Source of the DNA: Amylostereum areolatum | Lineage: Eukaryota > Basidiomycota > Agaricomycetes > Russulales > Stereaceae | Assembly: GCA_012932865.1 (NCBI GenBank) | Contig: SAXG01000090.1 | Span: forward strand, 62,001-126,000 | Direction of reading: 5' to 3' | DNA length: 64,000 nucleotides | Part shown: positions 33,473 through 43,978 of the stretch, in pieces | How the letters are laid out: each line of letters begins with the position of its first letter | Numbering within the stretch: the first letter of the stretch is position 1 | Position numbers and translations under genes: made by a program | The notes under the pieces: model-generated | Databases searched by the model: none | Told to the model about the DNA's origin: nothing | Seen by the model: the letters and a program-made list of their open reading frames with translations, nothing else

Positions 33473-35587
33473 TCAAACTCCTCGTTCTTGAGGCTGACCG
33501 GGAGCCATGAAATCTACGTAAGGAGGAGGCCGGGACACATTTTCGTGATCGCGCTCGCCCTCGGAACCAAGGTAAGGGGGCGGTGCGTGAGCAGGGGACG
33601 CCGACACCGACGTGGTTTGAGTTTGTGATGGTGGTGGGGACAGCTGAAGTGAAGCCGGCGGCGGCAGTGCGGATGGCATTTGGTGAGCCACGCCCTCGCG
33701 CGAACGATACTCTGAATGGATGGACGGAGGTGGGTCTGCCGGGTCATCCATCGGGGGCGGAGGCGGCGGAAGGGGCTCGCCCGACATAACCTCTTCATGG
33801 TGCTGCAACGCCAGACCTAGGGCCTGCATCGCGCGTTCGGGCGCACCGAGGTCGAGTCGAGCGAGGTCCGTCACGTTCGCGTCGAGCGTGGCCATCTCGA
33901 GCGTCGGCGGCGGCGTCGATTCTCCTCCACGCGTCATATCGTCCGAGTGCCCGCTGAACTGCGCCGACGCGGGGAATCCGAACAGCACGCCTTCGCCCTC
34001 GATGAGGTAGAGCGGAAGGGGCACATGCGGCGGGGGCACGGCGCTCGTTTCCCCCGGCGGGACGTAGATATCTTGTTCGGATTCGAGAAACGTGGGCAGG
34101 TGGGAGGACGAGCCGTCGTGAGAGAACGGTGGTGGTGCGTCGCGTTCTTCGAAGGGGGGTGGCGCGCCCGACGCGATGTAGCTAGGACCTGCTTGACCTT
34201 CCTCGTAGTGAGGAGCAGCATCGGCTTCGTCTCCTCTCACGGTGCGGACGGGCGGTGCGTCGTGCTTCTTATGGTAGGCAAAGTCCATCGATCGTTCAAC
34301 CTCAGGAAGCGGTGCAGGCGGCGGAAGAAGGGTGATTGGAATGGACACGGTCGAGACGCGCTCCGTGTGGGTAGACGTGTGGCGGAACGTTGCGTGTATG
34401 CGAAGCCGGAACGCGACGGTGTGCAACAGCGTAGACTGCGTGATCGTCCCACACTCCGTGTCGCTGCCGACGAGTCCAAATTCACCGCCGGGAAGGGGAC
34501 GCGTCGAATCTGACGGAGAGGAGGTGGGCGAAGATTGGCGGAGGACGAAGCGCAACCGCACAGGCCGCGATGTATGGAAACGACAGAGAGCGCCCGATCT
34601 TGAGACGACGGTCTGATACAACGCTCCATCATCGCGATGGAATGGGGCGCGAGCGTAAGCGGATGAGGAAGTGGATGGCCCTGCCAACTTGGTGTCGTGA
34701 GATTGGAGGGAAACGCCCAAGGGCGCCTCGTTGTGACCGTCGTCGTCGTTGTCGTCCGAGTCAGAGGGTACGTCGACGTCGGTCGTCGGTAGATCCTCCT
34801 CCTCGGTGGCCTGCTCCCTGACGCGAACGGTACGGACGAGCTCCGCCTTGATGTTACGCAGTCGGAGGCCTTCATCCACCACGAGCTCTCTGCTGGGCGT
34901 GGGCACGGTGACGTAGATGGGTATAGGTTCTGTTGCACTGAATGTGGTCCGCGGAATCTCGACTTCGATACGCGCCGGGTTATGCAGTGTTCTTCTGACC
35001 GGAGAGGTGGGGATCGTGTGTGTGTGTGTGATGAAACGTCTGGTGTGAACGGTTAGGGTCTTGGTGAGCGGGGCAACCAAAGGATCCACAGGGTGAAGGG
35101 TCGCGGTGAGGTTATGCGAGAGCGAGGACTGCGGGGTGTGGATGCATTGCGGAGAGTCGGCCATGAGAGGGATGGAGAACGGGAGAGAGGAAGGGAATGG
35201 GCGATCCTGGATGCTCTTCGGCGACATCGTACAAGGAGAGTTCAGTGTGCGCGAGTTCGATCGAGTTCTGGTACGCGGCCTCGACGGTGCGGAGGTCAAT
35301 GGTCCTTGATGAGAGAAAGAAGGGAAGTTCAGCGGTGGACCGCGGATGCGCACGAAGGACTCGACGGACACTTTTCGCCAACGGGAGCCGTCGATACCTT
35401 TGATCTGGAGTTCGCCTTCGATGGCGGCGCGTTCGCCATCGGCACCGAGGTACCCCTGCTGGAAGCGCAGGGAGTCGGTTGTGGACGTAATAATGATCTG
35501 AGGCCCGGTCGAGGACGCGTCTTCGGAGGGACCGGTATCGTCTTGCTGGACATACGTAGGCGGAGGTAGAGACGCTTCGGGGGCCAT
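33473..35587 (-). CDS. Alpha-arrestin-like trafficking adaptor
   Basis: Single open frame of 704 residues from MAPEASLPPPTYVQQDDTGP. The first half is arrestin-like beta-sheet sequence (LPFSIPLMADSPQCIHTPQS, LSHNLTATLHPVDPL, RIEVEIPRTTFSATEPIPIY). The C-terminal half is disordered and proline-rich with PPxY motifs (APPPYLGSE, RPPPYVDF) of the kind that recruit Nedd4/Rsp5-type ubiquitin ligases. The likely role is cargo adaptor for ubiquitin-driven endocytosis. Near 35.2-35.3 kb another frame (ELPFFLSSRTIDLRTVEAAY) looks more arrestin-like than the long frame. A 56-nt intron (gtcctt...tcaag) would enter it, but a one-base shift is then needed to return, so a frameshift is possible. Confidence 0.75.
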   Translation of the reverse strand: MAPEASLPPPTYVQQDDTGPSEDASSTGPQIIITSTTDSLRFQQGYLGADGERAAIEGELQIKGIDGSRWRKVSVESFVRIRGPPLNFPSFSHQGPLTSAPSRPRTRTRSNSRTLNSPCTMSPKSIQDRPFPSSLPFSIPLMADSPQCIHTPQSSLSHNLTATLHPVDPLVAPLTKTLTVHTRRFITHTHTIPTSPVRRTLHNPARIEVEIPRTTFSATEPIPIYVTVPTPSRELVVDEGLRLRNIKAELVRTVRVREQATEEEDLPTTDVDVPSDSDDNDDDGHNEAPLGVSLQSHDTKLAGPSTSSSAYARAPFHRDDGALYQTVVSRSGALCRFHTSRPVRLRFVLRQSSPTSSPSDSTRPLPGGEFGLVGSDTECGTITQSTLLHTVAFRLRIHATFRHTSTHTERVSTVSIPITLLPPPAPLPEVERSMDFAYHKKHDAPPVRTVRGDEADAAPHYEEGQAGPSYIASGAPPPFEERDAPPPFSHDGSSSHLPTFLESEQDIYVPPGETSAVPPPHVPLPLYLIEGEGVLFGFPASAQFSGHSDDMTRGGESTPPPTLEMATLDANVTDLARLDLGAPERAMQALGLALQHHEEVMSGEPLPPPPPPMDDPADPPPSIHSEYRSREGVAHQMPSALPPPASLQLSPPPSQTQTTSVSASPAHAPPPYLGSEGERDHENVSRPPPYVDFMAPGQPQERGV

Positions 35588-35898
35588 GTAGTGGAATGTC
35601 GGAAGCGTGGTCGTGGTTATGAAGAAAGAGGGACCGTGGACGAAAGAGAGAGTATATATGTCCCAAAGATGTCTCGGGCCTTGGGCGATGCACCGCTAAG
35701 TCAACAATTGTTCGTCAATACTCCGTCGTGCGCGTACGCTCCACCGCTCCTGCCTCAAACGAGCTGTCACTTCAAGATCAGCAACAGTCACTACTAGTAG
35801 TATTGCACATCAGAGTCAAGAACAGAACACAAAGCGAGGAACGCGAGGTGGTACAACAACAAGGCAGATACATAAATATTTCCCCACTAGCCTGACAC
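35588..35898. promoter_or_regulatory. Region between the arrestin start and Swi1 end, with TATA box
   Basis: TATATA at 35653-35658, read on the minus strand, is about 65 bases upstream of the arrestin start at 35587. Otherwise no gene in about 310 bases. Confidence 0.4.
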
Positions 35899-38690
35899 TC
35901 ATCCTACACGCGCCAAACTCTCCAGCTCCCGGAACGTCCCCTCGTCAATGTCCTTCTGCAACATGATACCCCACACGACGTCTTCCTGGAAGCCCCCGAG
36001 TAGACCCATCCCCTTCTCGACTCGGTCCTCTCCTTGCTCGCCGTATCCCATCCCAAATGACAACGCAGGCCCTCCCGTGCTTTGCGACATGTCAAACGCG
36101 TCAGCGCCGTCGTCGAGCACCTTGAGCGTCTCGATCGCGCGTCGGGCGCAGAGACCTAGGAAGGTACGGTAATCGGCTGGTGCGCCCGTGGTGAATTTCT
36201 TCACCAAACGTAGCAAGAGCCTGGACGTTCCCAGTGAGCGGTCCTTCTTCAGCACCGTCTTCAACTCCGGAGACGCGAGGAAGGCAATTGTGTACAGGCC
36301 CAGAATCACCTTCTCCACGTAGCTCAGCCATGCTTCGCGTATGGTGACCTGGAAATCCGCGTCCGCGAGGGGGAGCCTTCGCACGAGATTGGAAAATAGC
36401 TGCCGCTGCCACGATTGAGAGACAGCCTCGGAAATCACTTTTCTATTCACGTCCGGTTGTCCAAATCGTGTGAACACCTCGAGAGCGGCATCGATCAACT
36501 GGGGGGGCTTGATGTACTGGCCTGCGCTGGCGCCCCCTTGCATCATCAACATGATGGGCGTGTGCGTTTCGGAAGGGTCGAGGAGAATCGAAGCCACAAG
36601 CTCGAAGACGCGTCGCGCCGTTCGCGCCGCAGGAGGTGATGCTGCGTGCGTCAATGACTGTGTTAACCGCGTCGCAGGACCGAGGGAGATCAGGAGGTAA
36701 AGAACGTCTTTCCGGACGGCAATTACGTCCCGAAGAGAGAGAGCAGGAGATACGGCTTGCAGGGCGCCGTCCTTCGTTCGTCGCAGACCGCATAGTCGTA
36801 AGGACGTCTTGAGCAGGCGATCGTGGTGGGCGAGATACTCGACGTTATCTGGGACGATCGACAGATTGCGCATGATGTTCGTCACTGTCAGTATGATGTC
36901 GGCGGGACGTTGTTTGTGTCCAAGTTCGGGTGCCTTCATGCCTTGACGCTTGATGAGTCCGGCGAAGTGCGTACTTCCGTCTTCATGGATGGCATCGACA
37001 ACGTCCTTGTGAGTGATGATGTCGTCGTCTCCAGTGGGGTCCCATTCATCGGCACCCTCCTTAAACGCAGCTTCTTCCACGAGGTCCATAACTTCCTCCA
37101 AGAGTTCCTCGCAATTCCCGATCGGAAACCCGCCGCCCGTCGGACCACGCATGATGGAAAGGAGGGTGAACGTCGAAAGAGCATAGCTAAGCTCCGTCGA
37201 GATACGTGAACGAACGCTCATCGTGAGGGCGTCGATGTCAACATTGCCCCACTCTGAGAGGTCACGGAGAGGACGGTGCGCGGAACGGACGTATTCCTCT
37301 GCGATGGAGTGCAAGTCTCGTCCGCCTGCGGTTTCGATTTCCCGAACAAGGGGTCGGTATTCGACGCGTCGACGCTGAGGGCTTCGCGGCTGCGAGGCAG
37401 TATCGGCCACACCATTGTTCGACGCTGGCCCGGTCCCTGGCGGAGCACTTCCGTTCGGTGGAGCAGAGGCTCTATCCTAAGTGATGAACGAGAGCGTTAA
37501 CGACCACCCTGCCTATGTCTTGCGAAGAAAACGCACCATGCCTGATTCGGGTGGCTCTCCTGCGGAACCTGTGAGTTCAAGATGTGATAATATCGAAGAG
37601 GGGACGTACTCGTCTTCTGCCGCGTCCGTTTCGCATCCTCCTCGACACCCATTTTTCTCTTTCGAGTTTCGTTATCCCAATCCGAAGGATCAGCAGGCAG
37701 GGGACCACCCGACGAGGAGCCGAGTGAGCTATGCGTCGATATTGGTCCGCCCCCGGGTCCCAAGGTGAGGCCGCCAGATGACGCCCTGGAAATGGGTGGC
37801 CCAGAGTGCATGGCTTGGGATGACTGAGGTAAACTTCCGCCCATGTGTGGCATTCCGCCGGAGATCGTGCCCTGCAAGTTCATGTCCCCTCCCTGCACTT
37901 GACCTTGAAGAGTGGACGGTCCTGGTTGGGATTGACCTTGAGCGGGGATCTGGGGGCGCGGCTGGTTGTGCTTGTTACGAAACATTTCCTCGAAGGGGAG
38001 AAGGATGCTCATGTAGATGCTGCCCAGGATGCTGGCGCCCTCGGTGGAACCGTTGGGTGCGAAGGGGGGGAAATGCTCTGGAAGATCGAAATGGGAAAGA
38101 GCCATGGCCCAAAGGTGATCTTGAGTGACCTTGAAGGGAAAGTGAGCAAAGTGCGGGACAAAGGAGTGGAGTTGGGCTCACCTTGACACCACCTCCGTTG
38201 GACTGCACGAAATTCCACAACTTGAAGAGGTCGACATCTTTCCCGGCGAGGCGAAGGCAGCCGGGCTCTGGGGATATTTCGAGCATAGACCATTTGGAGT
38301 GGTTAGGATCAAAGCCGGGGGGATATGGTACACCGGTGAGGTTGGGGGGGAGGGGAGACTTGCGGGAGATGTGGATACTCGCGAGGCCATTGAGAAATTG
38401 GCGAAGCCTCTGCTTGTAGACCTGAAGGTACTGGGGAGGATATTGTTGAACGGAGCGAGCTGGCTGCTGAAGCATGCCGAGGATAGGATCTGTGGGGGGC
38501 ATGGGCATGGTTGAGTCAGTTATGTAAGTGAAAGGAGGAGGAGTTCGAAGTTCGAACCGTTGTTGTTGGGCGGACCCAGCGCAGGGCCAGGAGCCGAGGA
38601 AGAACCGCCTCGACCCGATTGACTTTGAGCCCGCGCTCGTCCTGCCGCGTTCAAGGCCGCCATCTGACGCGCTACCGCACTCGAGTCCAT
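35899..38690 (-). CDS. SWI1: SWI/SNF subunit Swi1 (ARID domain)
   Basis: Swi1 is the ARID DNA-binding subunit of the SWI/SNF chromatin remodeller. Start at 38690 (MDSSAVARQMAALNAAGRAR). The ARID domain follows a short exon: QYLQVYKQRLRQFLNGLASI, SRKSPLPPNLTGVPYPPGFD, VDLFKLWNFVQSNGGGVKV and, after an intron, TQDHLWAMALSHFDLPEHF. A glutamine/proline/glycine-rich stretch follows, then a basic segment NETRKRKMGVEEDAKRTRQK. Two small introns join GSAGEPPESGM to DRASAPPNGS. The last exon of about 500 residues is the helical, armadillo-like C-terminal region of Swi1 (IMRNLSIVPDNVEYLAHHDR; LLKTSLRLCGL). Stop 35899-35901. Length and order fit the family. Confidence 0.88.
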
Positions 38691-39160
38691 CCCGTTGTAC
38701 AGCCCGCTCCCCTCCCCGACCACCCCGCCCACCCCGCTCACTCCCTGTGGCGGCACTTGGCCCCCATTCGCATGACTGTCGGCCCCCGTCAGCGCCTCGC
38801 ACAGGAACAGAAAAATGGTTGCGACATACAACATCGTTCCTTGTCCGTAATTCGTCCCTTTTTTTCTCTGCGCGCAAACCGTTGGTGCGAGCGTTGTCCT
38901 CCGTCCGTCGCGCGTGGACCTGGGAGACGCAGACTCTTGGATTACTCGATTCGGTAATTCTCTCGCGTCGGTTTTTTCCCCTCGCCTTTTCCTTCCCCCT
39001 CCACGTCGACCACTCCCTCTGTCCCCTTCGTCTTTCTCCTCACTCTTTCCTTTGGCATTGTCTTGGCATTGTCTCCCATCTTTCCGTGCCGCCAATGTGC
39101 AGCGCCCCGTGACTTCTGAACATCCGAGGTTTTTCAGTCTGAGCTTGCTTCCGCTCTTCC
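38691..39160. promoter_or_regulatory. Divergent Swi1 / DUF1764 promoter region
   Basis: 470 bases of pyrimidine-rich DNA on the plus strand. The minus frame stays open upstream of Swi1, so a Swi1 leader exon is possible. No other gene seen. Confidence 0.4.
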
Positions 39161-39785
39161 ATGGCCTTTTCCGAAATCGATGACATCTTCGCCTCCAAAG
39201 GCAAGGCCAAACCCTCCTCACCTGTCCCCTCGTCCTCTGCGGTCTTCGCTGCTCCTCCTGCGAAGAAAAAAAAGAAGCAGAAAAAACGCAAGCGTGATTT
39301 GGCGGACTCAGAGGCAGGTCCTTCCACGCATCGGCACGACGAAACCCCACCCCAAGCGCGACCCGTTCCCGAGACCGTGGTCGACCCATCCGTCCAGATT
39401 GTTGCCCCCTCGAAGCGTCCAAGGATCGACAAGTGTCCTGACTGCGAAAAAGAAGCCAGTCAAGACAGATAAGGATGACGAGGCCCGCTTCAAAGACTCC
39501 AGAGGGTCCGGACCCAGTCTGTATTCTTCCCACCGTCCGTTCCATTTTACATTAATATCTGTGTGTGCAGGACGAAAGACCGAGGATGGGTTCTCCATTT
39601 ATAAAGAAGACGAGCTTGGTATACAAGACGAGGGTGGGGGTAAGCACCTGGTGCCGTTGTTTTCTTCCGGTCTATCCTCATCCATCCGACAGATACCCCA
39701 CTCTGTCCATTTGACTGCGATTGCTGTGCGTCGGCTGCTTTTTCTGTTGAAAGCATCGACCCATGTATTCTTGACAGGCTTTTGA
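39161..39785 (+). CDS. Small DUF1764-family protein
   Basis: Start 39161 (MAFSEIDDIFASKGKAKPSS). A strongly basic run KKKKKQKKRKR fits a nuclear or nucleolar signal. After two introns the conserved C-terminal block appears: RKTEDGFSIYKEDELGI, then GGDTPLCPFDCDCCF with a stop at 39783-39785. The last 52-nt intron (gtgcgt...gacag) gives exactly the family ending CPFDCDCCF, which supports the model. A short intron near 39431-39457 is needed after PSKRPRIDK. DUF1764 proteins are widespread in eukaryotes and of unknown function. The Cys-rich tail may bind metal; this is inference. Confidence 0.85.
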
Positions 39786-40480
39786 CGAAATACCCGCACA
39801 CCACTGTATTCTTACCATTACTGACCTGTACCATGATGTATACGCACCCTGGCATCTCATTATAAGCCTACGTCCACCCTGGTCTGGCGTTAATCGTCGG
39901 ATTTCAATCGTCGTCAACACCTCAACGTCAACATTCATACGTTCGCAATTGTAGCCCCAGGTGCGTCATGCCGGATGTGCACCCATATAAAAGCACTCAT
40001 TCATATCCAGTTGACCTTTGTTGTAAGTATGAGGTATCCTCAAGAATTTTGGCTATACGTTAACCAGTCCTGGCCAGCTGTCAGACCTAAATGAACCATA
40101 GGTCCATAAGTTTCATATCTTACGCTTTTCTTTTCCGGCTCTTTCGAAGCCTCCCTGGTCTATCCTGTGGCCTGAGGAGGTCAAAAAGCAGCCAACATTT
40201 ACGTTCTACACTCCCTACTCAACCCTCTGTCGTCTTCTTCACGCGTCTGGGGCTCGTTGTATATATTCAAGTACGGGATACATTCCAGCAAGAAAGTGAT
40301 TATTCGTGTACTTCATGTTAAATCATCGACATATGAATGTAAAGCAATAAGATAGCAAGATAGCAGGGAAAGCAGGTTGCGCAAGAACTGTCAAGAAAAT
40401 ACTCTAGAATGGGGTAAGGAAGATGACTAGAAATCGTGAACGCATATACCACCCACAGGAGATTGAATGTAGGCAATAAT
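39786..40480. other. Intergenic stretch with an orphan TATA-like box
   Basis: About 695 bases. TATAAAA at about 39985 has no clear gene behind it. The 76-codon ORF at 40091 has no recognisable features. Probably 3' flanks of two convergent genes. Confidence 0.4.
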
Positions 40481-43400
40481 TCAAGGCGAGATGTCTTCAA
40501 TTCTTGACGTTCGATCGTAAATATATGCGCGTGCGCCGTTATCGCCTCTGTCCAGGTAAATATACTGTATTAGCGGCGCTCGAACTGACATAGGTTGCAC
40601 TTACACGACGAGAGGCTTTTCACCGTTATACGAGTCTCCCAGCGAAAAACTTCCGATGCTCCAATCTGTCTGGGCAAGGACCTCCCCGTTCACAGGATCG
40701 TCGTCTGAGCCCAGGGCATCCCACAATCGGACACATCCTACGTCGAGTGAATCATCTGGCATTCTATTTGAAAAAACGTTTGCCTACCATCGCCTCCGCC
40801 GCTGACCAGCCCAAGCCCGCGTCCACGCCACCCCTGAACCCACGACATCTGCGTGACCCCATAACGCTTGAGTTTTTGGGTATCGTTGTCTCTGCCACAC
40901 ACAGCGTCGTCCCTGTGCTCTCCCCAGTGAAAGAACCGAAGCAGGGGTCTCTTGTTAAGGTAGCGCGTGTCGTAAACATGGAGTCGGTCATCGTTGCGCG
41001 CGAGGGCGAGAAGACGTCCATCCGGGCTGTAGGACGCGCACGTCACTTCGCTGTCCCAGTGCTCGTCGTAGTCAAAGTGAAACGCCTCGAGAGATGTCAT
41101 ATCAGAGGCGGTCCGGCGCTTTCGTCTCACGTCATACAAACGCAGGATGTGCCGTCCTACGTGACTTCGAGTAACAAGAGCCAGGTTTTCTCCTGGGATA
41201 CATACCTTGTTAAGAAGAGGCAATAGTGCGATAAAGCCAAAGCTCACGATACGTATCAATGGCGAGAGCGTCTCCGCTATCTTTAGCATCGGTGAACTTG
41301 AGCACGGGCTTGGAAGGGTGTTGTATGTCGAAACCGAGATGGTTTCCCTTGTCGGCAGATTCTGTAGATGCATAAAGCATGTTGTCGTTTCCCCAAGCCA
41401 TGTGGCCCACGCTGTGGCCATCTTTACCGCTAATTTTCAGCTTGGTTTGGAGGCGGGGGCGGATTGTCTCCGTTTGCGATGAGGACTTTGCCAGATCGTA
41501 GACGTATATCGATCTGGTCGATATGGTGAGATAAGAAGATGAAAAGAATCAAAAAAGTGATGGGCACCCGTCAGAACAGCTGATTGCCAGCGCGGAGTCC
41601 GTGGCGCGGAAGTGAAGGGAGTGGGGGTGGTGGGTATCCTCTGGCATGCAAGTTTCTTTTCCTGGCCTGACTAGTACGAAAGCTGAAAACCTATGGTGAA
41701 CGTCACAGAGACGAGGGGTCCTTACACATCTTCGCTGCAAAGATATCCTTCTTGACATCTCGAACAGCGACCTGGCCATCGGTGGACGCTGATATCATCC
41801 AGCTGGGCCTGTTAAAACTGAGCAGCGGCCTTGAGGTCTGTGTCGTTCCGACTCACCGGTTTGGGTCGAAAGCCACGGCGAGAACCGCATAGTACTTGTC
41901 GAATAGATAGTCTTGACACTAGTCAGACAACGGACCATGTGGAAGAAGCATGGACACGGTTCGAATTCTCATACCATCTGACCCGGGCACCTTTCGAGTA
42001 AAACTTCGTCTGTGATCATGGATAACGTGGTCTTCCAAAAAGACATTGAGCAATTGAGGTCGTGGGGCCGCTTTGTGTACTCACTTGAGCCGTTGGCATT
42101 GACTTGCAATGTCCCCGGCCTATTGTGAACGTCCGCTTGAAGGACTAGAAGGTGGTCTGTCAGAGGCATGTCAAAGGGCGAAAGGTTGGCAAACCGACCT
42201 TCTCTCATGGCGGGGTCGTCAGCCTCTCCATGGACGGTATCACTGCTCAAGGCAATGAAACATTCGGATTGAACCACTGTGTTGATTGCTGCGTGACAAT
42301 GGGTCAAACAGAGCGTTCACTTCAAGGAGTCAGAGAACTCACATCCGCCTGCTCTACTCATCTGTCCAACAACTGAAAGGGAAGAGAGGCTGAATTGGCC
42401 AGAAAGAGACATGTGTCTATCGAGTCTGTCGCAGAAACCACGAGCAACGTGATCATGCAGAAATCTTCGCTCCGAGGGAGTTGTTACGCTGCCCTTGATA
42501 TCCCTTGCAGTCTAAACCATGTACGTAAGGCATCATCTACTTAGCTATAGGGATGTTACGCACATGATCGAGCATAAGTTCTCCATGGGGTACGTCCAAG
42601 CTACGCCCAACGGCCGACCCTATGATCTTTGAACATGATTTCTTCTCTGAAGGGATAGCCATCGGCGATGATGAACCAATGTGAGAATCTGTGTCGAAAT
42701 CTAAGTTACTCTCCTTGAAGGATGGCTCTTTCCACTTCAATGGGTCGGTGCATGATTTCGGGATCAAGGAGACAAGGGCTTACATTACTACCACAAGATA
42801 TCATGAACCCATCATGACGCCATTCCCAGTCGTCGACATCGCGTTCTGGGTGGCTTTGATCAATCTCTATTCTCTCCGTCGGAGTATCCGACTTGTGTGA
42901 CACACTGGCAACACTCGAGGTCTCCGGATCCGTAGTGTATACCCCATCCTGTTCCACGCGATGAGAGGATTGATCCATGGTAGATACCTCGATTTTCAAC
43001 CGTTTAGCCTGAGAGTGAGGTCACAAATTCAGCAATATAATTGTGCAAATCTGGACAGCAGACCCAACTGGATTCCTACGGGGGATCGAACATTCCTCGT
43101 CAGAGTCAGAAATGACGATGGCATCTCCTGCACTGTGAGATGAAGATGAGAATCCGATGCGGCGTTTCTTGGCAGTAGCCTTGTTCAAGACGATGTTGAG
43201 CCCCTGGGTACCGATAGTGGGATGGTGAGATGAATAAAATTGACCAGCAGGGGTGGATCCCGAGGCCGTGAGCATATCGATGGATGCCAACTTCTGAGAG
43301 GAGCGTGTAGAAGACGGGAGGGGGGCCGCAGACAATGGTCCAAATACGGAAGATGTTCCTTGCCTTGGAGAAGTCTCGACGGTGGGAAGGCTCTTGTTCG

Positions 43401-43581
43401 CACCGGAAGACCGACGAGGTCGCGGCTCCGGAGTCTTGAAGTTTTCAACATCGTCGGTGTATACCGCCCCGTACGCTACAATCGGGGAACTTGGAAAGCG
43501 CTCTGCCTTGTACCCCGGGCCTGCAAGTGCGTCGTGATCCGAGTCCTCATCCTGGGTTAAATCGATGACGTCCTGCGACAT
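40481..43581 (-). CDS. WD40-repeat protein with two SIM-like motifs, paralogue 2
   Basis: Starts MSQDVIDLTQDED at 43581, a SIM-like motif at the extreme N-terminus. A second hydrophobic/acidic patch, AIVISDSDEE, ends the first disordered exon (about 43100-43130). After several exons the WD40 part reads FDKYYAVLAVAFDPNRW, MISASTDGQVAVRDVKK, HSVGHMAWGNDNMLYA, HWDSEVTCASYSPDGRLLAL, DDRLHVYDTRYL and GLGLVSGGGDG joined to VRLWDALGSDD. The end was fixed by comparison with paralogue 3. Both have GTGTAAGT after EKPL, where TAA looks like a stop. Splicing there adds GDNGARAYIYDR in this gene and GTESGGVYVYDR in paralogue 3, clearly homologous, so the real stop is at 40481-40483. Tandem, head to tail, with paralogue 3. 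Likely a nuclear scaffold; partners unknown. Confidence 0.78.
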
Positions 43582-43978
43582 TCCTTCGATTATGCACTCT
43601 TCGATGGAAGGGTCGTGGAACGGGGAACCCGAGAGGAATCGCGGAAATAAAAAGTAAGTTACCGCCGCCAACGTTGCAGCGTGGGCGGTCGAAGTCTTGA
43701 AGACGTCGTTGGTCGAACCGACTCGAACGCGGCGAAGTTACCAGTCCCGGGCGCAATCGGGCCGTCAACTGTGGCACTCTTGCCAGGTTCCCGTTGGGAG
43801 GTTCTGTCTCAGATCTCAGGCCTCATACCGCTGGAGAGACGACTGACTTTCTAAGATAGTCAAGTAGTCCTTGGAAGTAGACTAGTAGTGTATTGATAGT
43901 TTACTGTGATACTAATAGAGAAACCTCGAGCGCAGCGAGTCGTCAGCCTACTACCAGAAGCCTCTACGGCCACTCCAT
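43582..43978. other. Spacer between tandem WD40 paralogues
   Basis: 397 bases. It should contain the promoter of paralogue 2 and the 3' flank of paralogue 3. No motif stands out. Confidence 0.45.

Noticed and set aside
40091..40321. 76-codon ORF behind a TATA-like box at about 39985
   Set aside because: No family features, codon pattern or splice support. Probably 3' flanking DNA.
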